From: an uncultured Carboxylicivirga sp.
GTDB lineage: Bacteria > Bacteroidota > Bacteroidia > Bacteroidales > Marinilabiliaceae
Direction: 5' to 3'
Length of the DNA: 64,000 nt
Assembly (NCBI GenBank): GCA_947503525.1
Contig: CANNEA010000002.1
Location: forward strand, 744,001 to 808,000
Below, piece by piece: positions 1 to 9,054 of the stretch; position 1 is the stretch's first letter; the number at the start of each line of letters is the position of its first letter. Made by a program: the position numbers and the translations under genes. The notes beneath the pieces were generated by a model that had not been told where the DNA came from, made no database searches, and was given only the letters and a program-made list of their open reading frames with translations.

Positions 1-330
1 TTCGTAGGTTTGACCAATTGAAAAGACAGATGTTACTCCATCTATATCCATCAAGGTCTCTGAAAAGTCTTGCCAGTGATTAAATTCTTCCAGCTCAAAA
101 AAGTCATCGTTTTGAATGCCTATTATAACCAGATTACCACCACTGCCAAAGGTTTCTACAAAAGATTGATTTGCCAGATATGTTGAATCATCTTCCGGTA
201 ACAATGGCGCATATTGATACGACATCTCTATTCTTCTGGATTGTATTCCCATAAACAGTGTAAGGAGAAACAATCCAATAAGTATTGCTATTCTATTACG
301 TAATATATATCCTGCTATTCTAATCCACAT
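1..330 (-). CDS. RND/MMPL-superfamily exporter, N-terminal part (runs off left edge)
   Basis: Partial gene: only the first 110 codons are inside the window and the reading frame is open to position 1. The ATG at 330 starts a short basic N-terminus (MWIRIAGYILRNR), then one strong membrane segment at about residues 14-28, then an extracytoplasmic stretch with the pattern LPEDDSTYLANQSFVETFGSGGNLVIIG. That arrangement, including a 'large periplasmic loop after TM1' with a G-[GN]-N-L-V-I-I-G strand, is typical of the predicted RND/MMPL exporters of Bacteroidota. Substrate cannot be told. Its upstream neighbour (410-1459) is on the same strand with an 80-bp gap. Confidence 0.7.
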   Translation of the reverse strand, partial: MWIRIAGYILRNRIAILIGLFLLTLFMGIQSRRIEMSYQYAPLLPEDDSTYLANQSFVETFGSGGNLVIIGIQNDDFFELEEFNHWQDFSETLMDIDGVTSVFSIGQTYE

Positions 331-409
331 CTCTCAATTCTTCTTCAGTCAATTTTAATCTTGCGAAAGTAGGTAAAAACCATAGGTCCACCAATCCCAA
401 TTTAAGTAA

Positions 410-1459
410 TCATTTTAAAGTGCCGGTGGTTTCAATTTTAATTAGGCGTTGAGGGTCTGCCTTATCCGATAGAATAAAGAGGTAATTATTTGAAGACAAT
501 TGTTGTTCAATGATCAGTTTGGTATCCTCATAATCATTAAAATCCTTAAGGAAAATCTTAAGGTATTCTAGTTCGTAATCTGAATCTACACTTAGGAGTT
601 TTTGCAGAAAATTTACACAAGCCTTGGTTTGTGATATTATATTATCAGCTTGTTCATCTGAAGAAGAACTGGAATCAACACCAGCAATTAATATCTGGTT
701 CCAGTCTGGAATCTGTACACTATTTTCAACTTGAATATTATTGTTTAGTACAAAAGCTTGATGAATGGGAAAGGAATCTTTAACGGCTGCAATAAATTGG
801 CCACTTATTCCAGCTGTTAACATACTGCTTGTGCCCAATGAAGGATAATTATTTTTAAATAATGTCGGATCGAAGTATAAGTTTTGTACCTGATCGAGTA
901 ACTGCCAGGCATCCATCCCATCATATTTGTCGGATAGAAATATTTGATCAATACAAGTGTTACATTGGATCATATGACCAAAGTGCATTTCTTCATGATC
1001 AAGTAACTGCTCCATGAAATCATATACCAGCTGAGTACTTCTTAATGGATCGTTCTGTTCATTAAAATCAATTTGTCCGGAAAATAAAATTTTACCACTA
1101 GACGTATTACAAATTGTATAATTGTGCTTCTGAAATATTTTGTGTTCGATTTGGTTATCAACACCTTCTTGATATGTAATTACAAACTTACTTTCACCAT
1201 CACCTGTTACTTGAGGAAACAAATAATAAGCAGGAGTTTTTCCTTGTCCAACTTTTTTAAGTGCAAGACCCATTTGTTGCTTGCAATAGGAATAGTCATC
1301 CAACGACGAAATGTCCGTGTAGGCCTCTATACATAGTATGTCCGAGGGTTTTATATTATTGGTTTTTAAGGAAGAATTAATGATTGCTTGTAGTTCATCT
1401 ATTCGTCCGGATAGAAGGTTATTGTCGTTGAAATTTATGATATGATATTGCAATTTCAT
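410..1459 (-). CDS. Hypothetical protein, 349 aa, unrecognised
   Basis: Open frame of 349 codons with a clear ATG and composition like its neighbours, so a real gene. No signal peptide or membrane segment is visible; the protein looks soluble and cytosolic. It has a Ser run (DSSSSSDEQ) near residue 265 and otherwise alternating short hydrophobic strands and helices without a motif I recognise. It could be a divergent bacteroidotal 'domain of unknown function' protein of actin-like fold, but that is speculation. A possible -7 element on this strand (TACCTTTG, 1532-1539) lies upstream, back to back with a plus-strand -7 element at 1553-1560. No function is proposed. Confidence 0.6.
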   Translation of the reverse strand: MKLQYHIINFNDNNLLSGRIDELQAIINSSLKTNNIKPSDILCIEAYTDISSLDDYSYCKQQMGLALKKVGQGKTPAYYLFPQVTGDGESKFVITYQEGVDNQIEHKIFQKHNYTICNTSSGKILFSGQIDFNEQNDPLRSTQLVYDFMEQLLDHEEMHFGHMIQCNTCIDQIFLSDKYDGMDAWQLLDQVQNLYFDPTLFKNNYPSLGTSSMLTAGISGQFIAAVKDSFPIHQAFVLNNNIQVENSVQIPDWNQILIAGVDSSSSSDEQADNIISQTKACVNFLQKLLSVDSDYELEYLKIFLKDFNDYEDTKLIIEQQLSSNNYLFILSDKADPQRLIKIETTGTLK

Positions 1460-1552
1460 TGCTTGTAAATTAAGGTTTTACTCAAGTTGATGATAAAGAA
1501 TGAACTTAAATTAAGCTTGAAAATATTGCTGCAAAGGTAGATTAATCCGATT

Positions 1553-1560
1553 TATTTTTG
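1553..1560 (+). promoter_or_regulatory. Candidate -7 element (TAnnTTTG) upstream of the yfiR-like gene
   Basis: TATTTTTG matches the Bacteroidota -7 consensus TAnnTTTG. No well-placed -33 TTTG was found (nearest TTG at 1526-1528, 24-nt spacer), so support is partial. It would give a leader of about 110 nt before the ATG at 1680. Confidence 0.4.
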
Positions 1561-1679
1561 ACGCTTAATGGCTTCTTTCTTAAAAGACAAAATCAAAAAT
1601 TATTAGAAGAAAAGAAACTAATCCGATTGTATTGCGTACCAAACGCATTAAGAAGTTGAATTTGAAAGGACATTTTATT

Positions 1680-2192
1680 ATGAAAAAGATTTTACTCTTT
1701 TTAAGCATTATGCTTTTGCCTTTTGGGGCAAGTTCACAAATTGCTAAGTTTAAATCAGTCTTTACCTTGAATTTTATTCGTCATATTGGTTGGGCTGAAG
1801 AATCAAAACAAGGTGATTTCGTGATAGGCGTATTGCGTAACAAGGAAGTATCGGGTTGGATGGAAAAACTTTCCGCAGGAAAGAAGTTTGGTTTTCAGAA
1901 TGTGGTAATTAAAGATTTTAAATCACCTGAAGAGATACAGGACTGTCAAGTACTATTTGTATCGTCAACGGTAAACTTTGGGAAACATTCCTCAGCTATA
2001 ATTGATAAGTGTGGTGGAAAGAACACGCTTATTGTATGTGAATCTGAAGGGGCTACCGACAGTGGAGCAATGTTTAACTTTGTGGTAAGAGACGACAAAT
2101 TGAAGTTTGAGATCCATAAGGCTAATGCCGCTAAGTTTGGTTTGCAAATCAGTTCTAAATTGGAAGGTATGGCTGCAGCAATTAATTTATAG
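1680..2192 (+). CDS. YfiR-like (DUF4154) periplasmic protein
   Basis: 170-aa protein. The chosen ATG at 1680 opens a classic signal peptide (MKKILLFLSIMLLPFGASSQ) and is preceded by AAAGGA; the frame can be extended 16 codons upstream but this would bury the signal. The mature part shows the YfiR/HmsC pattern: a first helix (AKFKSVFTLNFIRHIGW), a strand FVIGVLR, an 'LFVSS' strand with following KCGGKNTLIVCESEG turn, and the family-typical ending FEIHKANAAKFGLQISSKL. Family knowledge: YfiR is a periplasmic repressor of the diguanylate cyclase YfiN; here no cyclase is adjacent. Instead it sits 165 bp before the chemosensory operon, suggesting an input or accessory role there (inference). Confidence 0.75.
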   Translation: MKKILLFLSIMLLPFGASSQIAKFKSVFTLNFIRHIGWAEESKQGDFVIGVLRNKEVSGWMEKLSAGKKFGFQNVVIKDFKSPEEIQDCQVLFVSSTVNFGKHSSAIIDKCGGKNTLIVCESEGATDSGAMFNFVVRDDKLKFEIHKANAAKFGLQISSKLEGMAAAINL

Positions 2193-2257
2193 AAATATAA
2201 AAATTGCTGACTTCTATACTACAATCTTGATTTAGAAAACTTAATTAAGAATATTCT

Positions 2258-2288
2258 TTTGTTATGTAAGCTTAGGATTATATTTTTG
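2258..2288 (+). promoter_or_regulatory. Promoter of the chemosensory operon
   Basis: TTTG at 2258-2261 and TATTTTTG at 2281-2288 are separated by 19 nt, matching the Bacteroidota consensus TTTG-N(17-23)-TAnnTTTG. It lies 68 bp upstream of the receptor gene start and is the best promoter seen before the 17-gene cluster. Confidence 0.65.
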
Positions 2289-2356
2289 TTCAAATACGCA
2301 ATAATAGAATCGAAATAAGAAATTTAAGCCGGCAAAAGAAAATTAACAATAAGCAA

Positions 2357-4066
2357 ATGAAGAATATCAAACTTAATATTGCTCAAAAATTACTCTTTGG
2401 ATTTGGTGTGATTCTGGTACTTATAGCTATTAATGGTATTTGGACGTTTTCAACATTAACATCCAGTAAAAACCTAAATAGTAAACTTACGGGTACCTAT
2501 TCTCCATCAGCTGAAAAGCTTAATCGCTTATCAGCAATGGTAACAAATTCCACCATGCTTGTGAGAAGTTGGGTTTTTATTGATAAGCAATCTGATACTC
2601 CCGATAAAATCAGACTTAAGGAATTACATACCGATGTGTATCCGCAATTGCGTGATGAAATAAAAACATTTTATACCGATTGGGATGAAGCTGATGTGAA
2701 AGATGCGAATGTTATTTTTCACGAAGTTGATTCACTGTTTGAGATGCAGCAGTATGTAATGAGTAGCCTTAACTCCTTTAACGCCTACGAAGACGTTATG
2801 GTTCTTTTTGAGGTTGAGCCTCAGGTTCAGGATGGTGGCGAAATTATCGAGTTAGGAAATCAGGTGAATTATCGCATTGCCACATTGGCTGGAAAATATT
2901 TAACAGCGAGTGATGAGGCTTTAGTTGAAACCAATGGTAGTTTTACTGTTTTACAATGGGTTATAATTATAATGAGCCTATTGGTAATTTTAGGAGCTAC
3001 AGGAACCGCTTACTTATTATACAATTCAATTGTAAGTCCTCTGAATAAAGGGGTAAATTTTGCACAAGCCATTGGTAAAGGTGACCTTACCGCTACTGTA
3101 GATATTGATCAAAGTGATGAGATTGGAGACTTGGCGAAAGCTTTAGTTATAATGGCTGATCAATTAAAAACGACAGTGCTTACCATTAAAGGTAATGCTA
3201 ACGATTTGGTAACTTCCAGCTCGCAACTTAAGACAAGTTCAATGCAATTGTCTAAAGGATCAGCAGACCAGGCAGCTTCAGCGGAAGAAGTATCTACTTC
3301 CATTGAAGAAATGGTGGCTAATATCGACCAAAATACAGACAACTCAATACAGACAGAGAAAATTACGGTTGAAACAGCAAGTGATGTAGGTGTAGCAGAT
3401 AAGCTATCTTCACAGGCAGCAAAAGTAATGAAGGATGTTTCAGAGAAGATTACCATAATTGGTGATATTGCTTTCCAAACAAATATTCTTGCCTTAAATG
3501 CAGCGGTTGAAGCTGCAAGAGCAGGTGAGCATGGTAGAGGCTTTTCTGTGGTGGCAGCGGAAGTTCGTAAGTTGGCCGAAAGAAGTAAGTTGGCAGCGGA
3601 TGAAATTGTTTCGTTGGTTAAAACCGGATTAAAGGTGTCGCAGGAAGCAGGTGAAAAATCTAAAGCTCTTGTACCAGACATTGAAAAGACGACACAGCTG
3701 ATTAAAGAAATTTCTGCGGCAAGTATGGAGCAGAAAACTGGAGCAGAGCAAATTAATTTGGCTATGCAACAGCTGAATATGATTACTCAGGAAAATGCTT
3801 CATCATCGGATGAGCTAACTCAAAGTTCAGACCAGTTGGCGAACTTAGCCGATAACTTAAAAGAGGCGGTTAGCTTCTTTAATATTGGCGATGGTGACAC
3901 TGTGAAACAAAAAGTGAAAGCAAAGCCTGAATCGAAAAAGGTAAAGGCACCTGCTGCTACAAAAACAGCTAAAGTGACCGACAAAAAGGAGACCTCAAAG
4001 AAAGAGAGCAATCCTTTTACAAATTTCGATAAGGATTTTGATATGGATAATTACGAGAAATTCTAA
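2357..4066 (+). CDS. Methyl-accepting chemotaxis protein (transmembrane receptor)
   Basis: 569-aa chemoreceptor. Residues ~12-32 form TM1; ~33-195 an extracytoplasmic, mostly helical ligand-binding domain of four-helix-bundle type; ~197-223 TM2; then a HAMP linker ([19 protein letters not shown]). The signalling hairpin tip is clear at ~372-396 ([20 protein letters not shown]), the most conserved MCP motif. Glu/Gln-rich helix segments ([13 protein letters not shown]) are candidate methylation sites for the CheR/CheB/CheD encoded downstream. The C-terminus is a Lys/Ala-rich linker ending in FDMDNYEKF rather than the NWETF-like CheR-docking pentapeptide. First gene of the operon; the only receptor in it. 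Ligand unknown. Confidence 0.95.
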   Translation: MKNIKLNIAQKLLFGFGVILVLIAINGIWTFSTLTSSKNLNSKLTGTYSPSAEKLNRLSAMVTNSTMLVRSWVFIDKQSDTPDKIRLKELHTDVYPQLRDEIKTFYTDWDEADVKDANVIFHEVDSLFEMQQYVMSSLNSFNAYEDVMVLFEVEPQVQDGGEIIELGNQVNYRIATLAGKYLTASDEALVETNGSFTVLQWVIIIMSLLVILGATGTAYLLYNSIVSPLNKGVNFAQAIGKGDLTATVDIDQSDEIGDLAKALVIMADQLKTTVLTIKGNANDLVTSSSQLKTSSMQLSKGSADQAASAEEVSTSIEEMVANIDQNTDNSIQTEKITVETASDVGVADKLSSQAAKVMKDVSEKITIIGDIAFQTNILALNAAVEAARAGEHGRGFSVVAAEVRKLAERSKLAADEIVSLVKTGLKVSQEAGEKSKALVPDIEKTTQLIKEISAASMEQKTGAEQINLAMQQLNMITQENASSSDELTQSSDQLANLADNLKEAVSFFNIGDGDTVKQKVKAKPESKKVKAPAATKTAKVTDKKETSKKESNPFTNFDKDFDMDNYEKF

Positions 4067-4077
4067 GAATTTAGTTT

Positions 4078-4389
4078 ATGGATAATTTACCATATAAAGT
4101 AATTTATGACGAGCTGCCTGAAAAAGCGATTATTCGCTTTTCAGGTCAGCTAATTATAAATTTTATTGAAAGTATAACCGAAGTGGTTAAGGAGCGAGTT
4201 AAAACGTCAAAAAATCTTGAAATACAGGTGGATAATCCCGACAGCATGGATGTAACCTTTATTCAGTTACTTTTGGCCTTAAAGAACACTTTTGAAACCG
4301 CTGGTAAAGAGGTTAGTGTTTCTGCTGAATTGAAAGATGAGCTTCGCACTCTTATCGATAATTCGGGATTTAATTATGTGCTTAATTAA
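4078..4389 (+). CDS. STAS-domain protein (possible anti-sigma-antagonist/MlaB-like)
   Basis: 103-aa single-domain protein with the alternating beta-alpha pattern of STAS proteins: AIIRFSGQLIINFIESI, LEIQVDNPDSMDVTFIQLLLALK, and a final helix before SGFNYVLN. The MDVTFIQLL segment aligns with the MDSSGLGVL/VDTAGLQLL loop that carries the phosphorylated Ser/Thr in SpoIIAA/RsbV proteins; a Thr is present at the second hydroxyl position. It lies 11 bp after the receptor and 24 bp before cheY. Since the last gene of the operon encodes a SpoIIE-type phosphatase, the two could form a partner-switch pair (inference); no matching RsbW-type kinase is in the window. Confidence 0.7.
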   Translation: MDNLPYKVIYDELPEKAIIRFSGQLIINFIESITEVVKERVKTSKNLEIQVDNPDSMDVTFIQLLLALKNTFETAGKEVSVSAELKDELRTLIDNSGFNYVLN

Positions 4390-4413
4390 TCAAAATAAAT
4401 AGAACATTAGATT

Positions 4414-4779
4414 ATGGCTAAAACAGTTCTTATCGTTGATGATTCAGAAAGTATTCGCGAAGTAGTCAACTTTACCCTAGAAAATGAAGGTTACGATGTG
4501 TTAGTTGGTGTCGACGGAGAAGATGCTCTGAAGTTTCTTGACGGTCGTACAATTGACATTGTTATTACTGACTTACATATGCCTAACTTGGATGGTCTTG
4601 GACTTATCCGTAAAGTTAGAGAAATGGAAGCCTACAAACATATTCCAATTTTGTTTCTGACTACAGAGTCGCAAGCATCAAAGAAAATGGAAGCAAAACA
4701 AGCAGGTGCAACCGGTTGGATTATCAAGCCATTCGTGCCAGCTAAATTATTAAGTGCGATTACTCGCGTTCTACGATGA
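4414..4779 (+). CDS. cheY: CheY-like single-domain response regulator
   Basis: 121 aa, receiver domain only. Acidic pocket D9/D10, phosphoacceptor D53 (VITDLHMPNLDG), switch T83/T84 and K105 (IIKPF) are all present, so it should be phosphorylated by CheA. There is no output domain, as in diffusible CheY. The stop codon overlaps the next start (ATGA at 4776-4779), showing tight coupling with the stand-alone HPt gene. With no flagellar switch genes in view, the target of CheY~P is unknown. Confidence 0.92.
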   Translation: MAKTVLIVDDSESIREVVNFTLENEGYDVLVGVDGEDALKFLDGRTIDIVITDLHMPNLDGLGLIRKVREMEAYKHIPILFLTTESQASKKMEAKQAGATGWIIKPFVPAKLLSAITRVLR

Positions 4780-5174
4780 TAGATAAAATCAAACATATCT
4801 TTATTGAGGAAACCTCTGGTGATTTGCAAGTGATACAACGCGAACTTGAGACCGCTGTATCAGAAAGTATGTGTTCTACCACAGTTGATAAGGTATTCAG
4901 AGCCATGCACACCATAAAGGGATCCGGGCCTATGTTTGGATTTAGCCATCTTCCGGAAATTACCTTGCCTGTTGAAATGGCATATCGAAATCTGAGTGAT
5001 GGAAATTTAGAGTTAAGTAATCAAATTATTGACAAAACAAAAGATGTTGTTTCTCTTATTCAGGATGTGCTGGATATGGATGACGACCATTTGCCGCGAA
5101 TTGAAGAAGAAAAGCAAATGCTAATTCGTTATTTTAACAATATCAACCGGTTAAACGATCGAACTAATGATTGA
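4776..5174 (+). CDS. Stand-alone HPt (CheA P1-like) phosphotransfer protein
   Basis: 132 aa. The motif AMHTIKGSGPMFGF carries the phospho-accepting histidine at residue 45. The whole N-terminal half parallels that of the CheA encoded next: both begin MIDK.K..F.EE and both place the His at residue 45 in FRAMH(S/T)(L/I)KG. This points to a duplicated and separated CheA P1 domain. It overlaps cheY by 4 nt and cheA by 8 nt. Likely role: additional phosphate acceptor or sink for CheA, or a shuttle to another regulator (inference). Confidence 0.88.
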   Translation: MIDKIKHIFIEETSGDLQVIQRELETAVSESMCSTTVDKVFRAMHTIKGSGPMFGFSHLPEITLPVEMAYRNLSDGNLELSNQIIDKTKDVVSLIQDVLDMDDDHLPRIEEEKQMLIRYFNNINRLNDRTND

Positions 5175-7206
5175 TAAGTTTAAAGATAAATTTGTTGAGG
5201 AATCGCTCGATAATATCAATGATCTTGAAGAAGCTTTATTTCTTCTTGAGAAAGATATGAAAAACAGCGAGATAATTGAACGTATCTTTCGGGCAATGCA
5301 CTCCTTAAAGGGAGGTGGAGCCATGTTTGGTTTTAACCACTTAAGTGAGTTTACCCATCATCTTGAAACTGTTTTTGATTTGGTGCGCAACAATAAGTTA
5401 AATGTAGATAATGATATTATCTCCTTAACTTTTGAAGCGATTGACCAGATAAAGCATCTCTTGCAAATTGGTGATTTAACCGAAGCTGGTGACATTGCTC
5501 ATCAACAAGCTTTTATAAAGCGTATTGAAGCCGCATCTAACTTAGATGGTACCTCACCTAAAGACACACAGGATTCTACTAGTGAGACACAGGTAACTAA
5601 AGATGACGGATCAAAAAACTTCCTTATACACATCAAACCTAACAGTGATATTTTAAGGAATGGTACTAATCCGTTTTACCTATTGGATGATTTACATGCG
5701 ATGGGAACGGCTAAAGTTCTGGCATTTACTAAAGATGTGCCGGACTTAGTACAGTTTCAGCCAATTTCAAACTACTGTAATTGGCAAGTCATATTGAACA
5801 CCACAGAATCGGTAAATGAAATAAAAGATGTTTTCATTTTTGTAGAGGATGAGTGTGAAATTGACATTCAGCAACTTAATGTAGGAAATATTAGCCAATC
5901 TACTGCCTTAGATAAGGCGATTGAGTTGGCAAATACTGAGCAAAAGCCATTAACTAAAGAGCAGATTGAAGCCTTTGATGGCAATAAGGAAGGTGAAGAA
6001 AAGAAAGATACCAAAAGAAGAGTTCAGCTTAAAGAACACAAAATATCAAGTATAAGGGTTAATTCAAACAAGATTGATGATCTTGTAAATCTTGTTAGTG
6101 AATTGGTAACAATTCAGGCACAATTGAACCTTTATGCTGAGAAAGATGGTAACAATGATATTGTATCATTAGCCGAAAACATACAAAAGTTAAGTCGTCA
6201 GTTAAGAGATAATGCATTTGAGATAAGTCTGATTCCTTTGCAAAGTGAATTAATGCGTTTTCAACGTTTGGTAAGAGACTTATCCAAAGAGCTGGATAAA
6301 GAAATTGATTTTGTTATTGAAGGTGGTGATATTGAATTGGATAAAAACATCATTGAACACCTGACTGATCCATTGCTACATATAATTCGTAATTCTGTCG
6401 ATCATGGTATTGAAATGCCTGATGAACGAATTAAGGATGGAAAATCACCGAAAGGGACAATTATATTCAAGGCATTTTATTCCGGAGCAAGTGTTATTGT
6501 TCAGGTAATTGATGACGGTAAAGGTATTGATCCGGAGTTTATTAAAAGCAAAGCCATAAGCAAAGGCTTGATTGCTGAGAATGTAGAGTTAAGCCGAAAA
6601 GAAATATTTGACCTTGTTTTTCTGAGTGGTTTCTCAACAAAAGATCAAGTTTCGGATGTTTCAGGACGCGGTGTTGGAATGGATGTTGTGAAAAAGAAAA
6701 TTGGTGAAATTCGAGGCGAAGTAAGTCTTGATTCCGAAGTTGGCAAAGGCACAACATTGACATTAGAACTTCCATTAACGCTTTCGATAATTGATGGTTT
6801 ATTAGTGAAGGTAACAAACAACCAGTATGTTATTCCTATTGCTAATATTGAAAAGATACATGCCATTAGCGATGTGAAATTCGGATCAAGTTTCAATCAT
6901 GTGGTTACAATTGATGAGGCACAATATCCTTATATTGACCTGAGAGAAACATTTGGAGCTGAGGCAATTCAAAAGGGAACAGAACAATTGATACTGGTTA
7001 AGTTTGAAACTAAAAAGGTAGGCTTATTAGTTGATCAGGTAATTGGAGAATACCAAACTGTTGTTAAGCCACTTGGACGATTCCTTAAAAAGCAAGAAAA
7101 TATATCTGGTGCATCTATAATGGGAGATGGAACGATATCATTGGTTATTGATACCAATCGTTTAATCCACAATAATGCCATGAAGAAATACCGAACTAAG
7201 AAGTAA
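5167..7206 (+). CDS. cheA: Chemotaxis histidine kinase CheA
   Basis: 679 aa with full CheA layout: HPt/P1 at ~1-110 (His45 in AMHSLKGGGAMFGF), a response-regulator-binding-like region at ~150-240, dimerisation helices at ~290-350, ATPase ~355-535 with N-box HIIRNSVDHGIE (about residues 403-414), G1 DDGKGID and G2 SGRGVGMDVV, and a CheW-like domain at ~540-670. Central kinase of the array: phosphorylates CheY (4414) and the CheB receiver (10559), is coupled to the receptor by the two CheW proteins. Starts 8 nt inside the preceding HPt gene. All catalytic motifs look intact. Confidence 0.96.
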   Translation: MIDKFKDKFVEESLDNINDLEEALFLLEKDMKNSEIIERIFRAMHSLKGGGAMFGFNHLSEFTHHLETVFDLVRNNKLNVDNDIISLTFEAIDQIKHLLQIGDLTEAGDIAHQQAFIKRIEAASNLDGTSPKDTQDSTSETQVTKDDGSKNFLIHIKPNSDILRNGTNPFYLLDDLHAMGTAKVLAFTKDVPDLVQFQPISNYCNWQVILNTTESVNEIKDVFIFVEDECEIDIQQLNVGNISQSTALDKAIELANTEQKPLTKEQIEAFDGNKEGEEKKDTKRRVQLKEHKISSIRVNSNKIDDLVNLVSELVTIQAQLNLYAEKDGNNDIVSLAENIQKLSRQLRDNAFEISLIPLQSELMRFQRLVRDLSKELDKEIDFVIEGGDIELDKNIIEHLTDPLLHIIRNSVDHGIEMPDERIKDGKSPKGTIIFKAFYSGASVIVQVIDDGKGIDPEFIKSKAISKGLIAENVELSRKEIFDLVFLSGFSTKDQVSDVSGRGVGMDVVKKKIGEIRGEVSLDSEVGKGTTLTLELPLTLSIIDGLLVKVTNNQYVIPIANIEKIHAISDVKFGSSFNHVVTIDEAQYPYIDLRETFGAEAIQKGTEQLILVKFETKKVGLLVDQVIGEYQTVVKPLGRFLKKQENISGASIMGDGTISLVIDTNRLIHNNAMKKYRTKK

Positions 7207-7211
7207 GCACA

Positions 7212-7658
7212 ATGAAAGATCAATTTACATCACTGATATCGTTTTATGTGAACAAAGAAGTTTTCGCATTTGACACACTTAAAGTGCGAAACATTCTTGA
7301 ATTTGGGAAAATTACCTGGGTGCCTAATGTAAAGGATTACCTTTTGGGGGTAATTAATTTACATGGTAATATTATTCCAATTGCCGATTTAAGAGTGATG
7401 ATGCAGATGGAAAATATTGAAAATACTAATGATACAGCAGTTATTGTTGTTTCTAACGACGATAAGGCCGGGTCCTTAATTGGAATTGTTGTAGATAGTG
7501 TAAATGAAGTATTTGATACTGAGGGGTTGGAAGTGCAGGAATCCGTTTTTAATGGAAATACAGGGGTGATAAGTTCATTTTTAGGCTCTATTCATAGGAA
7601 CGAGGAATTTGTACACATTATAGATCTCGACGAGACTGTCAAGGAAATTGAAAATTAA
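7212..7658 (+). CDS. cheW: CheW adaptor protein (first copy)
   Basis: 148 aa, single CheW domain: SFYVNKEVFAFDTLKVRNILE, then VKDYLLGVINLHGNIIPIADLR (the conserved [VI]xG[VI][VI]NLRGxxIPVxDLR motif), ending in the SFLGSIHRNEEFVHIIDLDE strand. It bridges receptor and CheA. Five bases after cheA. Less charged and less similar to canonical CheW at its N-terminus than the second copy, so the two are probably not interchangeable. Confidence 0.92.
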   Translation: MKDQFTSLISFYVNKEVFAFDTLKVRNILEFGKITWVPNVKDYLLGVINLHGNIIPIADLRVMMQMENIENTNDTAVIVVSNDDKAGSLIGIVVDSVNEVFDTEGLEVQESVFNGNTGVISSFLGSIHRNEEFVHIIDLDETVKEIEN

Positions 7659-7670
7659 AAAGACCAATTG

Positions 7671-8156
7671 ATGAGTGATCATATCAACGCATATTTAACT
7701 TTTTCTATAGGGCAGAATGCATTTGGTGTTCATGTTGAAAAAGTTGTTGAGATACAGGAGTATACTAAACCAAAGCAAGTGCCTGAAAGTTTAGCCTATA
7801 TGAGAGGTGTTATCGACCATCGGGAAGAGGTTATACCTGTTATTGACACTGGATTAAAATTCAATCTTGGTGAAATTGAAATTACTCCGCAATCATGTAT
7901 TGTTGTTTTGGAGATTGATAAACCAGATGGAAACGGCAAGTTCAGTATTGGCATTTTGGTTGATGCAGTTTCTGACGTATTTGAATCAGATCCTGAAAAG
8001 GTAAAAGTTATTGAGAATGACTTTAAACCCGGTTATATATCCGCTACATACAAAAACAATGACTCCTTAGTAATGATATTGAATTCGGATAAGGTATTTA
8101 CCGAGACTGATATTATTGCTATAGATCAGATAATGGGCAATATCGATAAAGAGTAG
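7671..8156 (+). CDS. cheW: CheW adaptor protein (second copy)
   Basis: 161 aa from the ATG at 7671; an in-frame TTG one codon earlier is an alternative but the ATG is preferred. CheW domain with YLTFSIGQNAFGVHVEKVVEI, LAYMRGVIDHREEVIPVIDTGLKF and GILVDAVSDVFE. Twelve bases after the first cheW. Two adaptors for one visible receptor suggest either paralog specialisation or service to receptors encoded elsewhere in the genome (inference). Confidence 0.92.
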   Translation: MSDHINAYLTFSIGQNAFGVHVEKVVEIQEYTKPKQVPESLAYMRGVIDHREEVIPVIDTGLKFNLGEIEITPQSCIVVLEIDKPDGNGKFSIGILVDAVSDVFESDPEKVKVIENDFKPGYISATYKNNDSLVMILNSDKVFTETDIIAIDQIMGNIDKE

Positions 8157-8158
8157 GA

Positions 8159-9025
8159 ATGTTTACAGGGAAGGAAGATAACGCTCAAAACGATTTTGAT
8201 TGCTTTAAGGCAGAATTGTCGGATGCCGATTTTTTGGCCTTCAGTGAATTCATTTATAATGAATTTGGCATAAAGATGCCACCGATTAAAAGAGTTATGT
8301 TACAAGGACGTTTATTAAAACGTATCCGCGAGCTTAATATGCAATCGTACACTGAGTACAAGAATTATTTTTTTAGCCAGGAAGGACAAAAAAAAGAGAT
8401 CTTTAACTTTTTGAATGTTGTTACAACCAATAAAACAGATTTTTTCCGAGAACCTGTTCATTTCGATTTCTTGAGAAACGAGATATTACCAGAGTTTGTT
8501 GGAAACAATCGTAACTTAAAAATTTGGAGCGCTGGATGTTCCAGTGGGGAAGAACCATATACAATATCAATCGTTTTAAACGAATTTAAAACAGAAAATC
8601 CATTATTCAATTTCTCAATATTGGGATCTGATATTTCTAACAAGGTACTTACAAATGCCTCAAAAGGAATATATGCTGAGCATAAAGTTGCTCTCATTCC
8701 TATGGATTTGAAAAAGAAATACTTTTTGAAAAGTAAAGATCGCGACAATCCATCGGTTAGGGTAAAGCCTGAATTACAAAAAAGTATTGCTTTAAAATAT
8801 GTCAACTTAATGGATAATCATTACAATGTTAATGATTCCTTTGATGTTATCTTTTGCCGAAATGTTTTAATCTATTTCGATAGAGCTACTCAGGAGAGAG
8901 TTATTTCTAAATTGAGTCAGTATTTAAAACCCGGCGGCTATTTTTTTATTGGTCATTCCGAATCATTATCCGGAATGGATGTGCCTTTGAAGCATGTTAA
9001 GCCAACAATATTTATTAAAGAATAA
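8159..9025 (+). CDS. cheR: CheR protein-glutamate methyltransferase (first, intact)
   Basis: 288 aa. An all-helical CheR N-terminal domain is followed by the catalytic domain with TTNKTDFFRE (receptor-glutamate site Arg), the SAM motif WSAGCSSGEEPYTI, the ribose-binding GSDIS, and FCRNVLIYFD. All key positions are present, so it should methylate receptor glutamates using S-adenosylmethionine. Starts 2 bp after the second cheW stop. No C-terminal TPR or pentapeptide-binding extension. Confidence 0.94.
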   Translation: MFTGKEDNAQNDFDCFKAELSDADFLAFSEFIYNEFGIKMPPIKRVMLQGRLLKRIRELNMQSYTEYKNYFFSQEGQKKEIFNFLNVVTTNKTDFFREPVHFDFLRNEILPEFVGNNRNLKIWSAGCSSGEEPYTISIVLNEFKTENPLFNFSILGSDISNKVLTNASKGIYAEHKVALIPMDLKKKYFLKSKDRDNPSVRVKPELQKSIALKYVNLMDNHYNVNDSFDVIFCRNVLIYFDRATQERVISKLSQYLKPGGYFFIGHSESLSGMDVPLKHVKPTIFIKE

Positions 9026-9054
9026 AATAAATCCGGAAATATAAAAAATAAATT

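Noticed and set aside
3470-3545. Apparent 7-residue shortening before the receptor hairpin compared with E. coli receptors
   Set aside because: Other receptor length classes have the same form, so it is not an anomaly.
3160-3681. 173-aa minus-strand ORF inside the receptor gene
   Set aside because: It lies antisense to the conserved MCP signalling domain and has Ser/Ala/Thr-rich composition expected from a shadow frame.
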